This document shows positions 7,251 through 14,895 of a stretch of DNA of 34,021 bases, piece by piece; within the stretch, counting starts at the first letter, position 1, and every line of letters starts with the position of its first letter. The stretch covers positions 1-34,021 of the forward strand of contig JBDSRX010000010.1 in the NCBI GenBank assembly GCA_039929105.1, written 5' to 3'. A program made the translations under genes and the position numbers. The notes under the pieces are model-generated. The model did no database searches. It worked only from the letters and a program-made list of their open reading frames with translations, and had not been told where the DNA came from. The DNA is from JBDSRX01 sp039929105 (GTDB taxonomy: Bacteria > Patescibacteriota > Dojkabacteria > J137).

Positions 7251-7904
7251 TTACCGTGCAACTTCTATTTGAAAGCCGCCGTTAGTTATATAGACTGTAT
7301 AATCAATTGATCTTCCAATAATATCTGTTCCAACTTCATTATCTGTAGTCGTTTGAACAATACCTCTATACACGTCTCCAAGTATACCAGTTTGCTTCCA
7401 ATTATTAAATAGTGGCTTCCAGTCATCATAACCACCATTGAATTGAAATTTTGAAAATGCTTGGTCTGGTCTATTCTTTTCTTTTGTTAAATCAAATTTG
7501 TATTCTCCAGAAAGAGAAACAAGTTTAAACATTGTTTGGAAATTTAGAAGAGTTAAGTTATCGTTAAACCTTACAATTGGTCCACCTACATAAACAAAGT
7601 CTCCATATACTTTAAAATGCTGCACTGGTAATTCTGCATTAAAGTCAGACTTATTGTTTAATAATGCCCAAGTTAAAGCAGTAGACTGTCTATTTATAAT
7701 TGTTAAAGAAACATCTGCATACTCTCCATATTCATCTGTTTTCTGCTCACTGATAGTCATATTGGCAACTGGTCTTTTATCTGTAAATACTTGGAAAGTA
7801 TGTAAAAACAATCCCGCCATAGTTCCAAACATTAAAACACCGCAAGCGATAAGAAATGTGATTATTAGTAAAAGTGATGCAATTATTTTTGTAGCTGTTT
7901 TCAT
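7251..7904 (-). CDS. Membrane-anchored extracytoplasmic protein, unknown
   Basis: 217 residues. After MKTATK comes a long hydrophobic segment (about residues 7-36), either an uncleaved anchor or a signal sequence; its internal Cys21 sits in the hydrophobic core. The remainder is beta-rich, with repeated Phe/Tyr/Gly blocks such as GDFVYVGGP, LSGEYKFDL, FNGGYDDWKPLFNNW and DVYRGIVQ. It is probably an outer-face domain of one fold, and I do not recognise a named family. The stop codon lies one base before tRNA-Cys, so the two are likely co-transcribed. Confidence 0.75.
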   Translation of the reverse strand: MKTATKIIASLLLIITFLIACGVLMFGTMAGLFLHTFQVFTDKRPVANMTISEQKTDEYGEYADVSLTIINRQSTALTWALLNNKSDFNAELPVQHFKVYGDFVYVGGPIVRFNDNLTLLNFQTMFKLVSLSGEYKFDLTKEKNRPDQAFSKFQFNGGYDDWKPLFNNWKQTGILGDVYRGIVQTTTDNEVGTDIIGRSIDYTVYITNGGFQIEVAR

Positions 7905-7928
7905 AAAGAAGTTTTAAGTTCTACGTTC

Positions 7929-7966
7929 TAAGTTATACGTTTTTTAAACGTAATACGTACAACTTA
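7929..7966. repeat. Imperfect inverted repeat upstream of the membrane protein
   Basis: TAAGTT-A-TACGT (7929-7940) pairs with ACGTA-C-AACTTA (7955-7966), and an inner ACGTTT/AAACGT palindrome lies at 7937-7951. The text belongs to a run of similar low-complexity words (GTTCTACGTTCTAAGTT) between divergent genes. It could be a repeat remnant or a regulatory hairpin. Confidence 0.4.
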
Positions 7967-8027
7967 TAACGATTAGTTATGTTATTATACTATATCAGCA
8001 AATCATTATTTGAATATTTTAAAGAAA

Positions 8028-8543
8028 ATGAAACAACTTAGAAAGCACGAAGTTAAAAGAGCAATTACAAAACAATTTAAAAGAGAAAAAGAGATTATCC
8101 TAGTACTAGAAAACATCCAATACGCTAGAAATGTAGCAAGTATGTTCCGAACTGCAGACGCAGCTGGTGTAAACAAGCTTTATCTAACAGGAATCTCTCA
8201 TAGACCGCCATTTGGAAAAGAATTAAGACAAGCATCGCGTTCTAAAGAGAATTCTGTACACTGGGAGTATAAAGAGTCAACTTCAGAAGTAATCACATAT
8301 CTAAAGCGAGAGGGCTTCGAAATTATGCCTATAGAACTAACAGACGATTATGTTTTAGTTAGAGATTTACCTGAATATTTAGAAGGAAAAGATAAAGTTG
8401 CATTTATTGCTGGAAGTGAAGTTTTTGGGGTGACAAAAACTACCTTAGAAAGCTGCGATAAAGCTGTATTAATTCCAATGTATGGAAAAGGTGCTAGTTT
8501 AAATGTAAGTAGTTCTGTTGCTGCGGTGTTGTTTGCGATTTAA
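8028..8543 (+). CDS. TrmH/SpoU-family RNA 2'-O-methyltransferase
   Basis: 171 residues from ATG 8028; a TTG 18 nt upstream would add six residues but the ATG fits the family better. This is a SPOUT enzyme with a trefoil-knot SAM site. Motif 1 is ENIQYARNVASMFRTADAAG with Asn35 and Arg41, motif 2 is FIAGSEVFGV, and motif 3 is VLIPMYGKGASLNVSSSVA. Such proteins methylate ribose in tRNA or rRNA; the target cannot be read from sequence. The protein stops soon after motif 3 (AAVLFAI), lacking the last helix residues many relatives have. The next gene starts 1 nt after the stop. Confidence 0.88.
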   Translation: MKQLRKHEVKRAITKQFKREKEIILVLENIQYARNVASMFRTADAAGVNKLYLTGISHRPPFGKELRQASRSKENSVHWEYKESTSEVITYLKREGFEIMPIELTDDYVLVRDLPEYLEGKDKVAFIAGSEVFGVTKTTLESCDKAVLIPMYGKGASLNVSSSVAAVLFAI

Positions 8544-8544
8544 A

Positions 8545-9132
8545 ATGGAGACTCCACTTGATGTTTCTAAACAGGAAAAAGTGTTTAGTGATATTCTTCT
8601 TTCTAATAGAGAAATAAGACAAGTTCTTGCTGTAATTAAGTACTTAAATTTACCGGAATGTTACTTGGGTGCAGGTGCACTAGCTCAAACAGTCTGGAAC
8701 AATCTAACTAAAAGATCAAATTTCGAGAATATTAAAGATTTTGATATTGTCTATTACGATCCTAATGACCTTTCTGGTGAATCTGAGAAAGAAATTGAAC
8801 TTAGAATTAGAAACTTACTAAATGGTTTCAATGTAGATGTAAAAAACGAAGCAAGAGTGCATTTATGGTACGAATCAAAATTTGGTAAAATAATTCCACA
8901 GTATAAATCTACCGAGGATGCAATTGATACTTGGCCTACAACATCCACTGCAATTGGGGTTAGGATGGTTAGGAATGAATTAAAAATTTATGCACCTTAT
9001 GGGTTAGAAGACGTTCTTTCAATGACACTTAGACCAAATCAGAAATTGATAACTAAAGATGTGTACTATAAGAAAGTTGAAAGATATACAAAAGAGTGGC
9101 CCGAATTAAATGTTATCGAGTGGATAGAGTAA
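8545..9132 (+). CDS. Nucleotidyltransferase-like protein (COG3575/DUF925 type)
   Basis: 196 residues from ATG 8545. Upstream in-frame TTG/GTG codons lie inside the preceding gene and are rejected. The start of the fold is YLGAGALAQTVWNNL (about 40-54), followed by KDFDIVYYDP (64-73) with paired acidic residues 65 and 67, as in the metal site of minimal nucleotidyltransferases. It continues with VHLWY and a TRMV/TLRPN-like tail. The family is common but biochemically undefined. It sits 1 nt after the RNA methylase gene in a two-gene operon. Confidence 0.78.
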   Translation: METPLDVSKQEKVFSDILLSNREIRQVLAVIKYLNLPECYLGAGALAQTVWNNLTKRSNFENIKDFDIVYYDPNDLSGESEKEIELRIRNLLNGFNVDVKNEARVHLWYESKFGKIIPQYKSTEDAIDTWPTTSTAIGVRMVRNELKIYAPYGLEDVLSMTLRPNQKLITKDVYYKKVERYTKEWPELNVIEWIE

Positions 9133-9156
9133 CATTTTCTTTGTTCTGGTTGCGAT

Positions 9157-9639
9157 TTAAAATTCAGACTCAAATTCTTTCTGTATTTTTTCCCATTCTT
9201 CTAAAAAGATTTTAATATCATGTTCGCCAGTATTTGAATCTCTTAACACTTTCTCCATTTCATTTGAATTGAACCACTTAGTTGCTGTTAATTCTTGTTT
9301 ACCTGGAATTAGTTCACCATCGATATATTTAACCCAAAAGCTAACTCTTGCTTGGCCTCTAAATCCTTTTTTGATTTGATGTTCTTTTGGCCAAGAATAA
9401 ATAATATTCCAAACACTTCTTCTTAATATTTTGTATTTAATATCGTTTCCTAGTTCTTCTCTTAATTCTCTTTTCAAAGTATCTTCCTCTTCTTCATCCT
9501 GAATCATCCCACCTTTTATAAAATCCCACTCGTTTTCTCTAAATCCTGGTTGCTGAACCAAGAAAAACTCTTTATTTTTATTTACAAATATAGCTGCAAC
9601 ACTTGCCCTGTATGATTGTGGTATTTCTCCTGGTTTCAT
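9157..9639 (-). CDS. Nudix hydrolase (dinucleoside polyphosphate/RppH-like)
   Basis: 160 residues. The Nudix box runs from about 43 to 65 as GGMIQDEEEEDTLKRELREELG, matching G-x5-E-x7-REUxEExG. The opening YRASVAAIFVN and WDFIKGG resemble RppH and diadenosine polyphosphate hydrolases, so a nucleoside polyphosphate or an RNA 5' end is the likeliest substrate. It is the last of three consecutive Nudix genes on this strand; the upstream one ends 9 nt before its start. Confidence 0.9.
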   Translation of the reverse strand: MKPGEIPQSYRASVAAIFVNKNKEFFLVQQPGFRENEWDFIKGGMIQDEEEEDTLKRELREELGNDIKYKILRRSVWNIIYSWPKEHQIKKGFRGQARVSFWVKYIDGELIPGKQELTATKWFNSNEMEKVLRDSNTGEHDIKIFLEEWEKIQKEFESEF

Positions 9640-9648
9640 ATTTATTAT

Positions 9649-10107
9649 TTAAAACTTTAACTTTTTTTCAACCAAAGTTTCTTGTATCCATTCCTTTGCT
9701 GCTTTAGGCAATATATTTAATTCTGAGATATCAGAAAACTTTACCCATTTAATCTCATATACATTTTCTGGTGAGTTTTTTTGAGATTCTTCTCCTCCTA
9801 ATTGTAAAGTCCCATCTTGATACTCGCACAGATAGTAATAATCAAAGTTTTCTTTTAAATAATCTTTAAATTCAAATGCTAATTTTACATTCTTTACAGT
9901 TATTGAGGCTTCTTCCATTACTTCTCTTTTTAATGTTTCAATTGGATCCTCATTTTCTTGCATATGGCCACCTGGAATTACATAGAATTCTCTATCATTT
10001 TTCTTTCTATACATAAAAAGTACAGATTCTCCATTAAGTACAATTCCTGCACATCTTTGGTTATCAATTCGAATATTTTGATCTAAATGAAAATCTGGGT
10101 TTGACAT
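9649..10107 (-). CDS. Nudix hydrolase
   Basis: 152 residues. The Nudix box at about 47-69 (GGHMQENEDPIETLKREVMEEA) keeps the catalytic REVMEE. The Gly after EE is replaced by Ala/Ser, which is tolerated in the family. The N-terminus (IRIDNQRCAGIVLNGESVLFMYRKK) is typical of the MutT-like fold. Substrate unknown; a nucleotide-pool cleaning role is usual. Its start codon directly abuts the stop of the upstream Nudix gene, with no spacer. Confidence 0.9.
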   Translation of the reverse strand: MSNPDFHLDQNIRIDNQRCAGIVLNGESVLFMYRKKNDREFYVIPGGHMQENEDPIETLKREVMEEASITVKNVKLAFEFKDYLKENFDYYYLCEYQDGTLQLGGEESQKNSPENVYEIKWVKFSDISELNILPKAAKEWIQETLVEKKLKF

Positions 10108-10656
10108 TTATATTTTTAAATTCTTAGTTTTATTAACCATTCTTTTCATCGCTTCTTCAGAATTTAACTCTTCTACCCTTTCCACTTCTATCCATGATAA
10201 ATCTTTAGATTCATTTGATTTAATTAAGGATTCATTCTTATCTGCTACAAAAATAAATCTGATTTCATAATGATTGTGTTCAGCTTCTTCACCTCTTGCA
10301 GGTATAGTATGTATGTCAATATCAAAGATTCTAACATTTAGAGGACGAATACTTTCTAATCCCGATTCTTCTTGACCTTCTCTTAATGCTACTTCTAAAG
10401 TATTCCAATTCCCATCAGAATGTCCACCTAATTGAAACCATTTATCCAACTTAGCATGATGTGTCAGCAAAGTATATTTGAATGACTCGTCTACTATCCA
10501 AGCCCCTCCATTAACATGACCTATTTTTAAACTTCTCTCAAAGCAATCTTCATTTGCTTCTATAAAAGAAATTACTTCAAGTCGCATCGCTTCTTCGTGA
10601 GAATCAATACCTTTATAAGATTTTAGTTTTTCTAGAATAAAGTTTCTTTTGTCCAT
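10108..10656 (-). CDS. Nudix hydrolase, GGHxDG subgroup
   Basis: 182 residues. An N-terminal helical stretch of about 45 residues precedes the Nudix fold. The box (about 77-100, LGGHSDGNWNTLEVALREGQEESGL) keeps REGQEESGL, but the first Glu of G-x5-E is a Trp. It instead has the HxDG wording of a recognised Nudix subgroup. The strand KWFQLGGH leads into it. It is first of the three Nudix genes and follows the helical unknown gene by 12 nt, so four genes probably form one operon. Confidence 0.88.
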   Translation of the reverse strand: MDKRNFILEKLKSYKGIDSHEEAMRLEVISFIEANEDCFERSLKIGHVNGGAWIVDESFKYTLLTHHAKLDKWFQLGGHSDGNWNTLEVALREGQEESGLESIRPLNVRIFDIDIHTIPARGEEAEHNHYEIRFIFVADKNESLIKSNESKDLSWIEVERVEELNSEEAMKRMVNKTKNLKI

Positions 10657-10668
10657 TAATTCAAATAT

Positions 10669-11439
10669 TTATAATTTAGATAATTCTTTTGCCTTCTTTA
10701 AAAGTTGTTCATCAGAAATTTCATGAATATGATTATGAATTATATAATTCCTAAATGTCTGTCTTTGTTCGTTATTTAAACCTACTTCCTTTCCCACCTT
10801 ATCTGCCCTATTTTTAACTTCAATGTATGGTTTTATCGCTTTTTCGTAGTACTCATCTTGATTCATTGCTCTATCTCCAGTGTCATGCTCTAAATATTCT
10901 TTCAAATCAGTTTCTATATAAGTAAATTCATCTTCTTTCCAGAATATATCCCAATCTTGTATATCATCCATTATTGTTAAAAGAACACCATCTTTCATAT
11001 TGTATCCAATCTTTGTGAACTCAAACATCATGACTGTAGTCACAGCATTCATAAAAAACTCAGATACTTCGTCTTCAAAATATTTTTTTAGAAGATCTTT
11101 AATTACTGGTTTAAATTTGTCTTCAGTAGATCCGTCTACAAAGTTTTGAGATATAAGATATTCTTTTACAATTCTTTGGAAACTAGAGCCTTGCCATGGT
11201 TCTTGGCCCGGTTCGTCATTATCTCTAAAGTAATTTATTAATAAAGTTCTAGTTTTACTAAAATCTTCTTCATCTTGTTTAACTGACCAAACTTTAAGTG
11301 CATTAATAAAAATTTGTAATTCTTCATCTAAAGATTCTAATTCTGCCATTTGATTTCTAAGATCTATTCTTGAAATTATTCCATTAGAATAATCTGCTAT
11401 TATTTTATTTAGTTTTAATTTTGTTTCTTCTTTTTCCAT
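10669..11439 (-). CDS. Helical soluble protein, unknown
   Basis: 256 residues, acidic and rich in Glu, Lys, Asp and Leu, with no membrane helix. It looks largely alpha-helical, with an N-terminal helical hairpin (KLKLNKIIADYSNG...LRNQMAELESLDEELQIF) and a C-terminal helix pair (LNNEQRQTFRNYI...DEQLLKKAKELSKL). No catalytic motif was recognised. It heads the operon with the three Nudix genes. A perfect TATAAT lies 6 nt before its ATG, implying a leaderless mRNA. Confidence 0.75.
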   Translation of the reverse strand: MEKEETKLKLNKIIADYSNGIISRIDLRNQMAELESLDEELQIFINALKVWSVKQDEEDFSKTRTLLINYFRDNDEPGQEPWQGSSFQRIVKEYLISQNFVDGSTEDKFKPVIKDLLKKYFEDEVSEFFMNAVTTVMMFEFTKIGYNMKDGVLLTIMDDIQDWDIFWKEDEFTYIETDLKEYLEHDTGDRAMNQDEYYEKAIKPYIEVKNRADKVGKEVGLNNEQRQTFRNYIIHNHIHEISDEQLLKKAKELSKL

Positions 11440-11445
11440 AGTGTA

Positions 11446-11451
11446 ATTATA
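11446..11451 (-). promoter_or_regulatory. -10 box of the Nudix operon, leaderless layout
   Basis: On the minus strand TATAAT is followed by six bases (TACACT) and the ATG at 11439. A CTGACT 15 nt upstream could be a weak -35 and lies inside the inverted repeat at 11461-11557. Confidence 0.6.
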
Positions 11452-11460
11452 ACTTAAATA

Positions 11461-11557
11461 TGGTTAAGTCAGTTATGTTCTTCTGTAAGATTTGTATTAC
11501 TACAAAGGAGTTGTATACTTTCGATATACTATCCACATAACTGACTTTGGCTAACCA
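11461..11557. repeat. Long-armed inverted repeat between two leftward genes
   Basis: TGGTTA+AGTCAGTTATGT (11461-11478) is matched in reverse complement by ACATAACTGACT (11535-11546) plus TAACCA (11552-11557), interrupted by TTGGC in the right arm. Between the arms lie two smaller palindromes: TTTGT...ACAAA (about 11491-11506) and GTATA...TATAC (11513-11528). The 18-bp interrupted arm pairing is too long for chance. It may be a structured RNA, an operator pair or the ends of a small mobile element. Confidence 0.5.
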
Positions 11558-11580
11558 TTTTACATCTGGGTTAAGAAGTT

Positions 11581-11835
11581 TTACTTCTTTATCCCGCCGC
11601 CGAGACCAAACCAGTCACCAATTGAGCCTTGTTTCGCATTTTTTTCATGCTTGGTGTTTGTCACCTTACCAGTGGAAATAGTGAGTTTCCGACCAGTATG
11701 CTGATCAACCTGATGGTCGTTACGCTTCACGCCATCACTCCCGCGATCATGTGATCGTCTCACATCCTGACCCGGATAGCTGTGCTTTGTCTGGTGCCCA
11801 TCTGCGCCCGGCTTTGTCTGATGTTTCTTAGCCAT
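11581..11835 (-). CDS. Small hydrophilic basic protein, GC-rich outlier, unknown
   Basis: 84 residues, very hydrophilic and rich in His, Lys, Gly, Asp and Gln (KHQTKPGADGHQTKHS, GKVTNTKHEKNAKQG). It has no membrane helix and probably little fixed fold, and ends in GDWFGLGGGIKK. By hand count 127 of 255 bases are G or C (about 50%), against roughly 30% for neighbouring genes. Unlike its neighbours it has a real Shine-Dalgarno (GGAGG), held in the loop of a hairpin. Both features suggest different ancestry or very high expression. No family recognised. Confidence 0.6.
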   Translation of the reverse strand: MAKKHQTKPGADGHQTKHSYPGQDVRRSHDRGSDGVKRNDHQVDQHTGRKLTISTGKVTNTKHEKNAKQGSIGDWFGLGGGIKK

Positions 11836-11935
11836 CTTCTTTGTACCTCCAAGTACAAATATTTCTTAGGGTATATCCCATAAGATTTAGCAGATTTTAC
11901 CAATCTACTATAGGATGCGCATTGTACCGCAATAC
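11836..11935 (-). promoter_or_regulatory. Structured leader with Shine-Dalgarno in a hairpin loop
   Basis: Three small hairpins follow each other in the leader of the 84-residue protein: AGATT/AATCT (about 11890-11906), CTTA.GGG/CCC.TAAG (about 11865-11884) and TTTGTAC/GTACAAA closing the loop TTGGAG, at about 11840-11859. The last one presents GGAG, part of the GGAGG ribosome-binding site, in its loop 12 or so bases before the ATG. Such an arrangement can tune translation or mRNA stability. Confidence 0.45.
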
Positions 11936-11991
11936 AAATAACGCCAGAAAATGGAGATTTTTTGATATAAAATGAAGATAATTCGAAGAAT

Positions 11992-14022
11992 TTAAGGTTT
12001 TCTCTGTTCTTGTTTAGATTCTTGACCCTTGTACAAAGGCATAGAGAATGCAAATGTAGTACCAACTCCAATCTGACTTTTAACATCCATCTTTCCATCC
12101 ATAACTTTTACAAGACTGAATGTAACGTAAAGTCCTAAACCAGTTCCTCCTGGTCTTATAATATTTGGTTTATCCACAGGAGCTCCAACTGGACCGTTAT
12201 CCATATATTGATCTACTCTATAGAATTTTTGTCCAATACTCTTTAAATCTTTATCGTTCATTCCAATTCCAGTATCAGAAACTTCAATCCAAGCATAATC
12301 TGCTTCTTTTCTTACATTAATTTTAATAAAACCTTTTTCTGTATATTTAACAGCATTACTTAAAAGGTTATCCATAACTTCTTGTATTCTTGTTCTATCT
12401 GTATAAACAAAAATTTCTTCAATTGGTTTTGTATATTTAATTTGTAATCCTTTCTTCTCTGCTTCTCTTGTAAAGAACTGTAGAGAATCGTTAACTACAT
12501 CTAAGAAGTCTACTTTTTCAAATATTAGTTGGAATCCTCTACTATCTGCTTTTGCAGAAGATAATAATGTCTCAACTAATTTAACTTCTCTTCTTGCAGA
12601 TTCCATAGAAATATCTAAGAATTTTGCAAGATTATCTTTTCTAATTTCTCCAGTATTTTTTAATTCTAATTCCAACATTCCTAATGCATTTCTTACAATA
12701 CTAATAGGTGTTCTTAATTCGTGACCCATAATATCAATCATATCTTGTTCGTGTTGTCTTAATGCTTGAACTTCAGATAATGCAGTTTCAAGATTTGCTT
12801 GAGTTTCTTTTTGTTGCTTATAAAGTTCTGCATTTTCTAAAGCAATAGTAATGTGATAAGTGTATGTACCTAATAATTGTTTTTCACTTTCAGTTAATTC
12901 TTCAACAGTTTTTTCTTTAATTAAGAAACTTAATGTTCCAATTACCTCTCCTCTAATAATTAATGGATAAGAAGCTACAGATTTTAGTGGTAGTATCTTT
13001 TCTACTGCAGATATTAGTGGTGCAGGTAAAGAGGGCGATAAATAATCTTTTAAGGAATTACTGAACTGAGGAGTTGATTGCTTAAATGCTTTAACAGCCA
13101 AATTAAATTGAGTATTCTCTGCATCGATATCTAATTTATATTTCTTGGGATCATCAATAATTTTTGTAACCGCAAAATACGTAGCATTTTCTGTAAGAGC
13201 AATATTTTGTAAAATATTTCCTTCCTTTTGATGTTCTGCAAGAATTGCTCCAACAATAAATTTATCTTGTGGAATAGAATTTACCGCAGTTTGAGCAACT
13301 TCAGCTGGGTCTAAAGATTTTGATACTTGAGCAGTTAGGTTGTATAAAGATTGTAAATCTTGATTCTTTATTGATAAACTTGCAACTTGAGTTTCAACTT
13401 GCTCAAATAGTTGCGCATTATATATTGCAGTTGAAATTTGATTAGCAAATGTAAATAATGTAAGCTCATCTTCCTTAGACAATACTTCTTCTTGCCAAAT
13501 GGCACTTAAAATTCCGATTGGTTTATCTTCAACAATAATCGGGACAGAAACAGCAAGCTTCATTCCTGAAACTACTTCTAATGTTTTTGCTACTCCTTCA
13601 TTCAAAAATGGTCTTGTATGTTGATAGAGATCTTTACTATAAATAGGTTGGCCTGTCTCAATGACTTTAAAATAGGTACTGTTATTTTCTTCAGGATTAT
13701 CCTTTGAAAATGACAAGTCCTCAATTTTTCTTCCAATTGCTTGTTCAGCAATAAATCTTATAGATGAAGGTATATTGTGACTTGTAAGAGTTACCGTACC
13801 TTTCTGTTCATTATAGATCCAAATTGAAGGGAAATTCATTTTGATCGATGGAGCTAATTTCTTAGTTATCAAATCGAAAACTTTCTGTTGATTAATAACT
13901 CCAACTAATGATTTATTAACCTCGGCAATTGCCTCCAGCCTAAGGTTTAAATCATTTACACGGTTTTTAAGCAGACTTAAATCATCTGGAAGTTTTTCTG
14001 TTTTTGAAAAGAGATTAAACAT
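11992..14022 (-). CDS. Cytosolic sensor histidine kinase with two GAF domains
   Basis: 676 residues, no membrane helix. A short coiled coil (15-40) leads to GAF 1 (about 40-205) and, after a linker, GAF 2 (about 225-400). A coiled coil (400-430) joins the HisKA domain, with DIMGHELRTPISI and phospho-acceptor His434. HATPase motifs are the N-box at 549-560 (MDNLLSNAVKYT), G1 at 583-588 (DTGIGM) and G2 at about 625-632 (GGTGLGLY). No receiver domain or adjacent response regulator is present. The GAF ends (NAQLFEQVE, NAELYKQQ) and the SP.LP..L...K pattern match the GAF domains of the XRE regulators upstream. It lies 18 nt after the UbiA-like gene and should share its transcript. Confidence 0.93.
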   Translation of the reverse strand: MFNLFSKTEKLPDDLSLLKNRVNDLNLRLEAIAEVNKSLVGVINQQKVFDLITKKLAPSIKMNFPSIWIYNEQKGTVTLTSHNIPSSIRFIAEQAIGRKIEDLSFSKDNPEENNSTYFKVIETGQPIYSKDLYQHTRPFLNEGVAKTLEVVSGMKLAVSVPIIVEDKPIGILSAIWQEEVLSKEDELTLFTFANQISTAIYNAQLFEQVETQVASLSIKNQDLQSLYNLTAQVSKSLDPAEVAQTAVNSIPQDKFIVGAILAEHQKEGNILQNIALTENATYFAVTKIIDDPKKYKLDIDAENTQFNLAVKAFKQSTPQFSNSLKDYLSPSLPAPLISAVEKILPLKSVASYPLIIRGEVIGTLSFLIKEKTVEELTESEKQLLGTYTYHITIALENAELYKQQKETQANLETALSEVQALRQHEQDMIDIMGHELRTPISIVRNALGMLELELKNTGEIRKDNLAKFLDISMESARREVKLVETLLSSAKADSRGFQLIFEKVDFLDVVNDSLQFFTREAEKKGLQIKYTKPIEEIFVYTDRTRIQEVMDNLLSNAVKYTEKGFIKINVRKEADYAWIEVSDTGIGMNDKDLKSIGQKFYRVDQYMDNGPVGAPVDKPNIIRPGGTGLGLYVTFSLVKVMDGKMDVKSQIGVGTTFAFSMPLYKGQESKQEQRKP

Positions 14023-14040
14023 TTTTATTTTGTAATACTT

Positions 14041-14895
14041 TTATAAGTATACTAGTCCACTCAACAAAATCAAATTGAATAAATATAATAAGATCATATA
14101 TGTTTTGTGATCAGCTTTGTCATCTCTATAATTAAGTAATCTAAAGACAATGACTGAATAAAATATAAAAATTAATATCAAAAAAAAATATCCAAATATA
14201 TTTTTGATAATTAAAATATTCGCCAATATAGTAAAAGAAATAAAAGAAGTAAGACAAATAAAAGATGCAATGATTCTGGCTTTTTTATCACCTAAATCTA
14301 CAGGTAAAGTTTTCCTTCCAAATAATTCATCTCCTTTAACATCTCTAAAATCTTGAATAACGGCACAGCAGCCTAAAATGAATGAACTTATTACTGCCCA
14401 TAAGATAACTTTACTATCCATAGGTTTAATAATTTCCCATCCTGCTCCAATTAAAACAAAAATGCCTAATGACATCGATATTAGATTCTTTGTAATCCAA
14501 TGTTTATGACCTACAGCATTATGAAAGTAAGTTATTAATACCCATGCTATTGCCCAGATGCCTACATTAAAAAGTACTGCTATTAATACAAAAAAAATAG
14601 ATGAAAGAATTAATCTTATTCTTACACCCTTTATTGTTACTAAATTACTTGGTAATGGTCTAAAAGGTTTATTTATCTTATCTTCTTCTATACTTCCAAT
14701 TTGATTCGAAAGGACAAAAGTATATTCATAAAAAAAGAAATATATTAAAGATGAAAGGAAAGGTATCAGAAGTTTTTCTACCGATAAATTGGAATTTATA
14801 AATGAAGTTAATGTGACTACAATCCCCGGTATAATGGTTGCCCAAATATCATTTTTTAGAAATCTTACGAGGATTTCAAATTCTTTTCTAATCAT
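14041..14895 (-). CDS. UbiA-superfamily membrane prenyltransferase or terpene-cyclase-like enzyme
   Basis: 284 residues with 7-9 hydrophobic helices. The first metal-diphosphate motif (64-82) is NQIGSIEEDKINKPFRPLP and the second (181-201) is QDFRDVKGDELFGRKTLPVD, with Asp182, 185 and 189. In ordinary UbiA prenyltransferases the first motif is NDxxDxxxD; here the first two Asp are Gln65 and Ser68, with Glu70-Glu71-Asp72 after them. From memory this NQ..G..EEDxxNKPxRP wording marks a UbiA branch that includes the fungal UbiA-type terpene cyclases; this needs a tree. It overlaps the upstream regulator by ATGA (4 nt), and a polyprenyl diphosphate synthase that could feed it is nearby. An aromatic-acceptor prenyltransferase is the alternative. 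Confidence 0.8.
   Translation of the reverse strand: MIRKEFEILVRFLKNDIWATIIPGIVVTLTSFINSNLSVEKLLIPFLSSLIYFFFYEYTFVLSNQIGSIEEDKINKPFRPLPSNLVTIKGVRIRLILSSIFFVLIAVLFNVGIWAIAWVLITYFHNAVGHKHWITKNLISMSLGIFVLIGAGWEIIKPMDSKVILWAVISSFILGCCAVIQDFRDVKGDELFGRKTLPVDLGDKKARIIASFICLTSFISFTILANILIIKNIFGYFFLILIFIFYSVIVFRLLNYRDDKADHKTYMILLYLFNLILLSGLVYL

Noticed and set aside
11760..12098. 112-codon minus-strand frame overlapping the histidine kinase end and the GC-rich mini-gene
   Set aside because: It is the shadow of the kinase C-terminus and the 84-residue gene in another frame; its residues follow neither codon pattern.
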